Shown: positions 1-6,600 of the stretch, in pieces
How positions within the stretch are numbered: position 1 is the stretch's first letter
Layout of the letters: every line of letters starts with the position of its first letter
Assembly (NCBI GenBank): GCA_937876355.1
Contig: CALFHN010000123.1
Location: 1-41,421 of the forward strand
Length of the DNA: 41,421 nucleotides
From: an uncultured Bacteroidota bacterium
Lineage (GTDB): Bacteria; Bacteroidota; Rhodothermia; Rhodothermales; UBA10348
Direction: 5' to 3'
Notes under the pieces: generated by a model
What the model saw: only the letters and a program-made list of their open reading frames with translations
Told to the model about the DNA's origin: nothing
Database searches by the model: none
Translations under genes and position numbers: made by a program

Positions 1-1
1 A

Positions 2-532
2 GGACTCGGATTTATAAGCCCAGAAATCGGCTGGGCCTCTGGGCGCGGTGTAACCTCCTTAACTACGGATGGTGGAGAGTCGTGGCAGCAATTATTCAAT
101 TACAATCTTGATACTGGTACCGGCCAATTGGATGGGTCAATGAACCGATTCATTATGGTCAACGACACATTAGCGTACGGCGTCGGTCGCCGATTGTATC
201 GACTTTCCGGTTTCGGAGCACAAAGTGTTGCCATCGAATCTGCAAATTTGCCACGCTCATTCACCCTTGACACCTCTTTTCCTAATCCCTTTTCAGAATC
301 AACAACTCTTCGATACACCCTTGAAGCACCGACCAGCGTTAGTCTTCGGGTCATTGACCTAACCGGCCGAATGCACAAACATTTCCAAGCAACATATCAG
401 GAAAGCGGTACGCACGAATTCGTTTGGGACGGAAGAAACGATTCAGGTCAAAAATTGGCCTCTGGAAGTTATATATTCCTAATTGATATAGGGTCTTCAA
501 TTGAAATGAAGCAGGTAGTCCTGCTCAAGTAG
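2..532 (+). CDS. T9SS-secreted BNR/YCF48-like repeat protein, C-terminal part
   Basis: The reading frame is open from base 2, so the gene starts outside the window. The first visible residues include GWASGRG followed by TTDGGESW, the pattern of BNR/sialidase or YCF48-type beta-propeller blades. The last ~85 residues form a T9SS type A sorting domain: FPNPFSEST near its start, then VSLRVIDLTGR, a GTHEFVWDGRND stretch, LASGSYIF, and a basic-hydrophobic end (KQVVLLK). In Bacteroidota this domain directs a Sec-exported protein through the T9SS to the cell surface or medium, where it is usually cleaved off. The matching translocon gene sprA lies 12 kb downstream. The substrate or ligand of the propeller cannot be read from this fragment. 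Confidence 0.85.
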   Translation, partial: GLGFISPEIGWASGRGVTSLTTDGGESWQQLFNYNLDTGTGQLDGSMNRFIMVNDTLAYGVGRRLYRLSGFGAQSVAIESANLPRSFTLDTSFPNPFSESTTLRYTLEAPTSVSLRVIDLTGRMHKHFQATYQESGTHEFVWDGRNDSGQKLASGSYIFLIDIGSSIEMKQVVLLK

Positions 533-545
533 CGCGAGATCATTT

Positions 546-1070
546 ATGGTTAAATCTCAGTTTTTCCGTCTGATTGGCATTTGCATCTTGACGATTGTGT
601 TTTCTATACATTCAAATTTGGATGCTAAAGCCCAATCTGACCAAGAAAATGTTTTGTTAGTTGTTCAAAACGTCTTTGACGGAATCAACACTAAAAATGG
701 GCCGTTGATTGAATCGGTCATGGCGAAGGGTAGTGTCTTGTATTCAACAGGCGTTAACGACAAAGGACCCTTTTTCAATCCGCAGACGGGAATCCAATTC
801 GCGGGAAGCATCGCTTCCGCCACTTCCGAGTTCCACGAACGCATGTTCGAAACGGAGGTAAAAATTCAGCAAGGCGTGGCTATGGTTTGGGCAAATTACG
901 ACTTCCATGTAAACGGTAATTTTAGTCATTGTGGAGTGGATACATTTACGTTGGTGCGCTCAGTCGACGGCTGGAAAGTAGCTTCTCTGGTCTACACGGT
1001 CGAAAGATCTGGGTGCAAAGAACGCCCCCCATTCCTTCAAAGTAGGCTCTCGGACCAATTTGGTAGATAA
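546..1070 (+). CDS. Exported NTF2-like (SnoaL/DUF4440-type) protein
   Basis: A protein of 174 residues with an N-terminal signal peptide (hydrophobic residues about 9-24, likely cleavage after DAKAQ). The mature part fits the NTF2-like alpha+beta cone fold: an N-terminal helix with FDGINTKNG, a central VWANYDF strand, then SHCGVDTFTLVR and a DGWKVASLVYT strand, a typical ending of DUF4440/SnoaL-like proteins. Two cysteines (in SHCG and SGCK) could form a disulfide in the periplasm. Members of this fold bind small ligands or act as isomerases, but no catalytic set can be assigned here. It begins 13 bases after the T9SS cargo gene, so the two may be co-transcribed. Confidence 0.7.
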   Translation: MVKSQFFRLIGICILTIVFSIHSNLDAKAQSDQENVLLVVQNVFDGINTKNGPLIESVMAKGSVLYSTGVNDKGPFFNPQTGIQFAGSIASATSEFHERMFETEVKIQQGVAMVWANYDFHVNGNFSHCGVDTFTLVRSVDGWKVASLVYTVERSGCKERPPFLQSRLSDQFGR

Positions 1071-1125
1071 TTGACTGTTGATTCCCTTCTTGGAGCAGGT
1101 AAATCCTCGATTTATGTTTTAACCC

Positions 1126-2505
1126 ATGCCTATGTCATATTCCCGATATACATTCCCATTGGCGAAATTCGCTTTTGTTCTTCTACTGATCTTCGGTCTA
1201 AAACCGTTTACGGTTCTAAGTCAAACATTAAATAAAGAAGTACAGAATCGAAGAGAAAAATTAGTTGAGATACTTCCTGATGGCCTCATTGTCCTGCCAT
1301 CAAAATGGGAAGAAAAGGCCATGGAACAACCTGCTTGGATCCAGGATGCGACGTTTTATTACTTCACGTCACTTGCCACCGCTCCTGGTGCAATCCTCCT
1401 AATTGATGGGCCTGCAAATCGCACGATACTTTTTTCAGGTCCAGATCCGCAGACCTTTGGCGTCCCCATACCAGATTTCAACGTTCAAAATAGACCAGAT
1501 TGGATAGGGCAAAGTGGAGTTTCGGCTGTGATGCCCAATTCGGAATTTGTTACTTATGTCCGTTCCAGGATGAATGAAGGAGTTAAAACAGTGTATTTGG
1601 ACCAGCCCCGGCGCCCATCGCCTTCGGAGGCCCCAGAAGGCATGCTCGAGGTATCAGGTTTCCATCGAATGTGGCAGCAATCGATGTCGATAGCCTTTCC
1701 AAACGTCGAAATAAAGTCCGCAGCCGCGGCCATAGGAGAATTGGTTTGGATTAAAAGCGATTATGAGGTTGCTCAACTAACAAAAAACGCCTCGTATTCG
1801 GCAAAGGCGTTACGAGAGGGTATGACCAGCATTCGCGATGGTTTAACTCAGCGCCAAGTCGAGGGCGAGGTTGTAAATGCTTGCCTTCAAGCTGGGGCAG
1901 AAGGCCCTTCCTTTTGGCCGTGGGTTATGACCGGACCAAATGCCCAAATGAAACGCCTTGTCAAATCGTTTTATGATGATAGCAACCTCAACCGAACTTT
2001 CAAGAATGGAGAGCTGGTGCGCGTTGACGTAGGGTGCATGGCCGGTGGATATGGGGGTGACGTCGGGCGAACAGTCCCCGTTTCAGGTACTTTTTCCAAG
2101 GACCAGGCTACGATTTGGGACATTCTTATTTCGGGCTATTTGGCTGGAATGAAAGCCATGATGCCCGGCAAAACCCTCGATCAAATACGCGAAGCAAGCA
2201 TCCTTGGAATGAAAGAGTGGGGCCGAACTCATCCCAAAGACGCTGAAATAGTATCGGTAATGGCCGCCGAATCAGGCGGAGTTGGATGGCATATCCATGG
2301 AGTGGGCATTGAGTCGGGCGAAACGGCTGAACCGGTTTTGGAGGCCGGATCAGTGATCGCGTTTGAACCTGGCTTCGCAACCGCAGCAGACGCTTACTAC
2401 TTGGAGGACATGATCTTGATCACCCCGACTGGATACCAAGTTCTAACACAAGATCTTCCTTACACATCATCAGAAATGCACTCCTTTCTTTCCAAGTCGC
2501 GGTGA
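1126..2505 (+). CDS. Exported M24 family metallopeptidase (Xaa-Pro aminopeptidase-like)
   Basis: A protein of 459 residues with a signal peptide (hydrophobic about residues 11-31), a creatinase-like N-terminal domain (about 35-200) and a C-terminal pita-bread M24 catalytic domain (about 205-450). All five expected dinuclear metal ligands are visible: D301 in VRVDVG, D312 in GGDVGRT, H391 in IHGVG, E414 in AFEPG and E427 in YLEDM. The family removes N-terminal residues next to proline from peptides. Export suggests breakdown of peptides in the periplasm. ATG at 1132 is an alternative start. It precedes a saccharopine-dehydrogenase-like gene, which could indicate a shared amino-acid theme. The family call is firm; exact specificity is inferred. 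Confidence 0.85.
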   Translation: MPMSYSRYTFPLAKFAFVLLLIFGLKPFTVLSQTLNKEVQNRREKLVEILPDGLIVLPSKWEEKAMEQPAWIQDATFYYFTSLATAPGAILLIDGPANRTILFSGPDPQTFGVPIPDFNVQNRPDWIGQSGVSAVMPNSEFVTYVRSRMNEGVKTVYLDQPRRPSPSEAPEGMLEVSGFHRMWQQSMSIAFPNVEIKSAAAAIGELVWIKSDYEVAQLTKNASYSAKALREGMTSIRDGLTQRQVEGEVVNACLQAGAEGPSFWPWVMTGPNAQMKRLVKSFYDDSNLNRTFKNGELVRVDVGCMAGGYGGDVGRTVPVSGTFSKDQATIWDILISGYLAGMKAMMPGKTLDQIREASILGMKEWGRTHPKDAEIVSVMAAESGGVGWHIHGVGIESGETAEPVLEAGSVIAFEPGFATAADAYYLEDMILITPTGYQVLTQDLPYTSSEMHSFLSKSR

Positions 2506-2590
2506 AAAACATTCAATATCCAACAATAGTTTCACTCACCGGAATCTGAGAGTTTCAATCGTCGAGAGTGAATCCAATTACGTACAAACT

Positions 2591-3763
2591 ATGTCTATGA
2601 AATCAACAAATAATAAAACTTGGATTACCGTTTTAGGGGCCGGGCTCGTAGGAAGTGCCATTATTAAGGACCTTGCGCTGGAGCCAAAATTTAATATAAT
2701 CGCTGTAGACCTCGCGGCCGAAGGATTGGCTTCAGTCAATCATTTGGAGAACGTCCATACTCGGCAGGGTAACGTATTAAATCAGGAAGTTTTACACGAA
2801 GTCTGCGAAAATGCCAATTTAGTAATTTGTGCTGTCCCTGGATTTATGGGGTTTGAGACCCTTAAAAAGATAATTGAGTTGGGTAAAAATGTCGTAGACA
2901 TTTCCTTTTTTCCAGAAGATGCGTTTGAATTAAACGCACTGGCGCTAGAAAAAGGCGTGACAGTTGTAGTGGATTGCGGCGTAGCTCCCGGTCTCTGCAA
3001 TATTCAAGCTGGATACCTTCAGACCAAAATGTCGGAAGTACACTCCTATGTATGTTTTGTTGGTGGGCTCCCTAAAACCCGTACTTGGCCCTTTGAATAC
3101 AAAGCAGTTTTTTCGCCAGCTGACGTAATCGAAGAATATACCCGGCCTGCTAGGTTTGTCGAATATGGCAAAATCGTAACTCGAAAAGCACTTACAGACC
3201 TCGAAAAAATTGACCTCCCGGGAGTAGGCACACTTGAGGCCTTTAATACGGACGGTCTCAGGTCACTGCTCTTTACGCTTGAAGCTCCTTTTAAAAAAGA
3301 AAAAACCCTGCGATACGCCGGTCATGTGGAATTGATGAGAGCGTTCCGAGAGGCTGGATTTTTCGACTCCTCTCCTGTTTCAATAAACGATCAAGAAGTG
3401 ATTCCTCTTCAATTGACAAGCAAGTTGCTTTTTGACCAGTGGAAAATGGGACCCGGAGACGAAGATCTTACTGTAATGCAGGTTGAAATGAAAGGACTTG
3501 AAGGTGGCCAAAAAGTAAAATACACCTTCGATCTACTCGATTATTTTGATACGGAATCGGGCATCCACTCCATGGCTAGAACCACGGGCTATACATGTAC
3601 TATCGTGGCCAGGCAGGTCCTTTCTGGGTTATTTTCTCGCAAGGGTATTTCTCCGCCGGAGTACATCGGTCAAACCAAAGGATGTTATTCTAACTTGCTC
3701 GAAGAGTATAAAACTCGGAGAATTGAAATACGTGAACGGCGCACAGTCTTAGACCAGTATTAA
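2591..3763 (+). CDS. Saccharopine dehydrogenase-like oxidoreductase (LYS9/lysine 6-dehydrogenase type)
   Basis: A protein of 390 residues. It opens with a Rossmann NAD(P)-binding fold (ITVLGAGLVGSAI, glycine motif about residues 16-21) and continues with DCGVAPGLCNI at about 133-143, a signature of the saccharopine dehydrogenase NADP family. The C-terminal catalytic domain contains YAGHVELMRAFREAGFF. Relatives interconvert saccharopine with glutamate and aminoadipate semialdehyde, or oxidise lysine at the epsilon carbon; the exact substrate is not readable. A paralogue with the same architecture lies at 11338-12495. ATG at 2597 is an alternative start. The gene is followed by a strong hairpin, so it probably ends its transcript. 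Confidence 0.8.
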   Translation: MSMKSTNNKTWITVLGAGLVGSAIIKDLALEPKFNIIAVDLAAEGLASVNHLENVHTRQGNVLNQEVLHEVCENANLVICAVPGFMGFETLKKIIELGKNVVDISFFPEDAFELNALALEKGVTVVVDCGVAPGLCNIQAGYLQTKMSEVHSYVCFVGGLPKTRTWPFEYKAVFSPADVIEEYTRPARFVEYGKIVTRKALTDLEKIDLPGVGTLEAFNTDGLRSLLFTLEAPFKKEKTLRYAGHVELMRAFREAGFFDSSPVSINDQEVIPLQLTSKLLFDQWKMGPGDEDLTVMQVEMKGLEGGQKVKYTFDLLDYFDTESGIHSMARTTGYTCTIVARQVLSGLFSRKGISPPEYIGQTKGCYSNLLEEYKTRRIEIRERRTVLDQY

Positions 3764-3861
3764 GCTAATCAGTCGTTTGGCAATTCGAACGTTACATGTT
3801 CTGCTCATTCAGCCTCTAGGAGATGTGGAATGAAACCCGCCTAGTGGTTTAGTTTATTTTT

Positions 3862-3891
3862 GAGGGTATGACATTTCATTGTCATACCCTC
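3862..3891 (+). terminator. Hairpin after the saccharopine dehydrogenase-like gene
   Basis: A perfect 12-bp inverted repeat (GAGGGTATGACA with its complement) encloses a 6-base loop, TTTCAT. It lies about 100 bases after the stop codon at 3763. The bases that follow are only moderately T-rich (CATTCTATCTTTG), so it is either a weak intrinsic terminator or an mRNA 3'-end stabiliser. The structure is seen directly; termination is inferred from position. Confidence 0.5.
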
Positions 3892-3935
3892 CATTCTATC
3901 TTTGATTTAGAAAGAAAAGGGATCCATTTAAGCCC

Positions 3936-3967
3936 AGTGAGTCTTTCCAACTAGTGAGTCTTTCCAA
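3936..3967. repeat. Short tandem duplication, 17-base period
   Basis: Two exact copies of AGTGAGTCTTTCCAA occur at 3936-3950 and 3953-3967, separated by two bases. They lie in the 295-base gap between the saccharopine dehydrogenase-like gene and a small unknown gene. Besides this duplication and the hairpin at 3862-3891 I see nothing else recognisable in that gap. Similar short duplications occur in other gaps of the window. Confidence 0.8.
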
Positions 3968-4058
3968 GTGGCGCCACCGACTTTTCTTTGCGATCAGAAA
4001 ATGTGTGCCTGAATCAAAAACAGTAACGACCTAGATTACCGAAATACCGAGCACGAAC

Positions 4059-4427
4059 ATGAAAACAAACACATTGATATTGCCAGAAGTCAATCATCTG
4101 CAAAACACTTCATTTTACCTAAGCGTTTCCAACCGAATACCCGAATTGGTCTCATCTGATGGCACTATGCGAATTCCAATGGCAAGTTTGGATTCAAACG
4201 GGCTAATTCGAGCAAAAAACTTCGCCCACAATCAATACATCAACGCCATGATGCAAGACTCAGATGAGTTGGACGTGCATCGCGCAACCTTAAATTTTCT
4301 TTGCAAAACGATTGAAAGGACCGGAAATCCCACCGTTCGTCCGCATACTGGCAAGCCTATCCCTGCCCCTTCCAGAAAAATGGCACCGAAATTTGAGCGC
4401 AAAACCAAACAGACCCAGGCCGCCTAA
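4059..4427 (+). CDS. Hypothetical protein, basic C-terminal tail
   Basis: A protein of 122 residues that I do not recognise. It has no signal peptide or membrane span. The first ~50 residues look beta-rich (TLILPEVNHLQNTSFYLSV), the middle (about 48-88) looks helical (LIRAKNFAHNQYINAMMQ, then HRATLNFLCKTIER), and the last ~35 residues are lysine/arginine/proline-rich and probably disordered, as in small nucleic-acid-binding or ribosome-associated proteins; that resemblance is only compositional. It converges on dinB with a 25-base gap and no obvious terminator between. It is the only long frame in this stretch and has an ATG start, so it is probably a real gene. Confidence 0.5.
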   Translation: MKTNTLILPEVNHLQNTSFYLSVSNRIPELVSSDGTMRIPMASLDSNGLIRAKNFAHNQYINAMMQDSDELDVHRATLNFLCKTIERTGNPTVRPHTGKPIPAPSRKMAPKFERKTKQTQAA

Positions 4428-4452
4428 ACATGATTTTGTAGGAACTACCAGG

Positions 4453-5544
4453 CTACGCTCCAAGCTGAAAACCAAGCTTCAACTGTTGATCAGGAGGATA
4501 TTCCGAAATACTCCGAAGGCTCGAAATTGTAATTCCGAGAAGCCGAACTGGTTTTGATGGCAAGCCAGGAGCATGGAATAACAATAACGACACAAGTTCA
4601 AAAATTTCTTCTTTTTGAGACACTGGGGTTTCGGTCGTAGTCTGCCTGGTAGTTACTTCAAAATCATTCGTTTTAATTTTTATCGTAACAGTGTATCCAA
4701 TTAAATTGTTGTCCTGCAAGCGTTTAGTAACTTTATCCGCAATCTCTTCAAGCTTCTGAAGAAATGCTCCGGACGTCTCCAAATTGATTTCAAATGTGCG
4801 CTCCGCACCGACCGATTTCCTAGTGCGAAATGTTTGGACGGGCCGATCATCCAAACACCGGACCATGCGAAAGTAATATTGGCCCGATTTTCCGAACATC
4901 GAATTCAGTTCGTTCAATGAATGTCGGGAAAGGTCTGAACCATAGTGAATCCCGTTCCTCTTCATTTTGTCAGCCGTTACTGGTCCCACACCGTAAAATT
5001 TTTCGATTGGAAGTCGAGCTATAAGACCCAATGCCTCGTCGGGCTTGATCACCGTTAGGCCATCGGGCTTATCGTAATCAGAGCCTATTTTTGCCAAAAA
5101 CTTGTTGAATGAAACACCTGCGGAAGCCGTTAACCGAACTTCAGACAAAATTGCTGCCTTTATTTGACGTGCAATCGAGGTTGCCGAGGCAGGACCCATC
5201 TTCGGCTGAGTTACATCCAGATAGGCTTCGTCCATTGATAGCGGCTCAATGATATCGGTATAACGCTGGAAAATGGCTCGGATTTGCCGCGATGCTGCTT
5301 GGTAAGCATCAAATCTAGACGGCACGAAAATAAGTCCCGGGCACTTTTTTGCAGCAAGTGCAGAAGGCATTGCAGAATGAACCCCAAATTTCCGTGCTTC
5401 ATAGCTAGCAGCAGCAACCACCCCGCGTTGTGACGATCCCCCAACGGCTACTGGCCGTCCGCGCAAATGAGGAAAATCTCGCTGTTCGACGGAAGCGAAA
5501 AACGCATCCATATCCACATGGATAATTTTTTTGCCGATGTACAT
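4453..5544 (-). CDS. dinB: DNA polymerase IV (Y-family translesion polymerase)
   Basis: A protein of 363 residues, full length for bacterial Pol IV. The palm carries the catalytic metal-binding residues: D11 in IIHVDMDAFFASVEQRD, and D105-E106 in LSMDEAYLDV. Further family marks are VAAASYEARKFGV in the fingers and the helix-hairpin-helix stretch around FYGVGPVTADKMKRNGI. The little-finger domain follows, and the C-terminus ends with QLKLGF, a sliding-clamp-binding motif like that of E. coli Pol IV. It copies past damaged bases with low fidelity. It is divergent from the lipoprotein gene and has a candidate Bacteroidota promoter directly upstream. I saw no clear LexA box. Confidence 0.95.
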   Translation of the reverse strand: MYIGKKIIHVDMDAFFASVEQRDFPHLRGRPVAVGGSSQRGVVAAASYEARKFGVHSAMPSALAAKKCPGLIFVPSRFDAYQAASRQIRAIFQRYTDIIEPLSMDEAYLDVTQPKMGPASATSIARQIKAAILSEVRLTASAGVSFNKFLAKIGSDYDKPDGLTVIKPDEALGLIARLPIEKFYGVGPVTADKMKRNGIHYGSDLSRHSLNELNSMFGKSGQYYFRMVRCLDDRPVQTFRTRKSVGAERTFEINLETSGAFLQKLEEIADKVTKRLQDNNLIGYTVTIKIKTNDFEVTTRQTTTETPVSQKEEIFELVSLLLFHAPGLPSKPVRLLGITISSLRSISEYPPDQQLKLGFQLGA

Positions 5545-5567
5545 CTAGTAAATAAGTGAATTTATTC

Positions 5568-5597
5568 GAAAGCTAAGAAGGCAGCGGCGTAAAACAA
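5568..5597 (-). promoter_or_regulatory. Candidate Bacteroidota-type promoter for dinB
   Basis: Read on the minus strand, TTG (5597-5595) is followed after 19 bases by TAGCTTTC (5575-5568). Bacteroidota housekeeping promoters have TTTG near -33 and TAnnTTTG near -7 with about this spacing; this site has one mismatch in the -7 element. The dinB ATG lies about 23 bases further on. It is a pattern match only. Confidence 0.35.
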
Positions 5598-5670
5598 GAA
5601 GGGAATTCGTTTCGACTGTTACAATGTGGTGTTATTTGCGCATTTGTTGGACCCGAATTTACGAGCGTCG

Positions 5671-6141
5671 ATGACCTCCCTAAATCCCTCTTTTCATCCA
5701 CGGAATCACGTCAAGATATTTTCGCGAGTACTTTTACTCGCGACCTGTTTACTATTTGTATCGTGCTCACCCGCCATTGCCCCATTTAGTCACGCAGCCT
5801 ACGAGTTAGCCGTCGACCTCAAGGTGGATAGTTTGCGCTTGATGGACTCAGCAGAGCTACCCTATTCCGAATCGAAAAAAAAAGTGGGAAACCTACAGGT
5901 TCGCATGCAAAAAGCGTTTGAATTTGCCTTAGGAAGACCAAAAAACAGTTACTCAACAGAACAGTGGCGAATTATGAATGATTCTGAACGCCATTTGTTA
6001 GGCGGCTTTTTGCGGCGTTGGGAGGAAGAGTCTAGTCTGTCCAGGTCGTTCATCGTCGAAGCAAAAACGATCGTGGCCCACTCTTTTGATGCCATAATCG
6101 GCCTCGAAAGCGGAAAAATAGGAGGTGCCGATGTTAGGTAA
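5671..6141 (+). CDS. Putative lipoprotein of unknown function
   Basis: From ATG 5671 the product has 156 residues: a basic N-terminus, a hydrophobic segment (VLLLATCLLFVSC) and a lipobox-like cysteine, consistent with a lipid-anchored exported protein. The frame extends upstream to GTG 5626, but that adds 15 residues ahead of the signal peptide, so the ATG is preferred. The mature part is helical and charged (AYELAVDLKVDSLRLMD, GNLQVRMQKAFEFALG, LLGGFLRRWEEES) with no family I recognise. Its stop codon overlaps the start of the next gene by about 11 bases, so the two are translationally coupled and probably work together. Confidence 0.6.
   Translation: MTSLNPSFHPRNHVKIFSRVLLLATCLLFVSCSPAIAPFSHAAYELAVDLKVDSLRLMDSAELPYSESKKKVGNLQVRMQKAFEFALGRPKNSYSTEQWRIMNDSERHLLGGFLRRWEEESSLSRSFIVEAKTIVAHSFDAIIGLESGKIGGADVR
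6120..6125 (+). promoter_or_regulatory. Strong Shine-Dalgarno sequence deciding the start at 6131
   Basis: AGGAGG lies five bases before ATG 6131. Most genes in this window have no such motif, so this one is unusual and favours ATG 6131 over the in-frame GTG at 6125. It sits inside the end of the upstream lipoprotein gene, consistent with translational coupling. Confidence 0.65.
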
Positions 6142-6475
6142 CATCAATACGACGACATCATTAGTAGATGATTTTATTCCTCAATTTCTAAACTACTTAA
6201 AGAAGTCTCTCCCTGGGCTTCAGCATGATCTACTTGAGCATGCAGGTCGTATTGTGAAAGATCACGCATCAAGCGTTCAGAAGTGGATCGCCCAATCTTC
6301 AACCGGAGAAATATCTGTTAGCGATCTACGGTGGCTTGTTCAGTCTCAAATGGATCTTTCAAGCCTAAATACCCTAAAGGAAACAGGATTATCACTGGTT
6401 AAATTGGATGAACTTAGGCAGGCTATGGTCTCGTCATTGGTAACCACTATTTTTAAAGTGAACATTTTTAGATAG
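6131..6475 (+). CDS. Hypothetical helical protein coupled to the lipoprotein
   Basis: A protein of 114 residues, largely alpha-helical by composition (LVDDFIPQFLNYLKKSLPGL, LLEHAGRIVKDHASSVQKWI, LDELRQAMVSSLVTTIFK). There is no signal peptide and no cysteine. The start is set by the AGGAGG at 6120-6125. It overlaps the lipoprotein gene by about 11 bases, so the pair is probably made together. I do not recognise the family; it could be a cytoplasmic or periphery-associated partner, but nothing in the sequence shows this. The 125-base gap that follows precedes dnaX and contains a TACCTTG resembling a Bacteroidota -7 element at 6514-6520, with no matching -33 element. Confidence 0.55.
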   Translation: MLGNINTTTSLVDDFIPQFLNYLKKSLPGLQHDLLEHAGRIVKDHASSVQKWIAQSSTGEISVSDLRWLVQSQMDLSSLNTLKETGLSLVKLDELRQAMVSSLVTTIFKVNIFR

Positions 6476-6600
6476 GGCCTGGCCTACGACCATAAATAGA
6501 TTCTGCTTTTTTGTACCTTGCGTAGGTGTCACTTACCTACTATGTTGGCTGTCCGCTTATCGATTGTCTGGCCAAATAGGTCCCGTAACTAGTCTTTTTT

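Noticed and set aside
4312-4557. 81-residue plus-strand frame running from the small unknown gene into dinB
   Set aside because: It overlaps two better-supported genes out of frame and is rich in Arg/Lys/Pro without any domain.
4453-5625. LexA/SOS box upstream of dinB
   Set aside because: I found no convincing palindromic SOS operator in the 80-base upstream gap.
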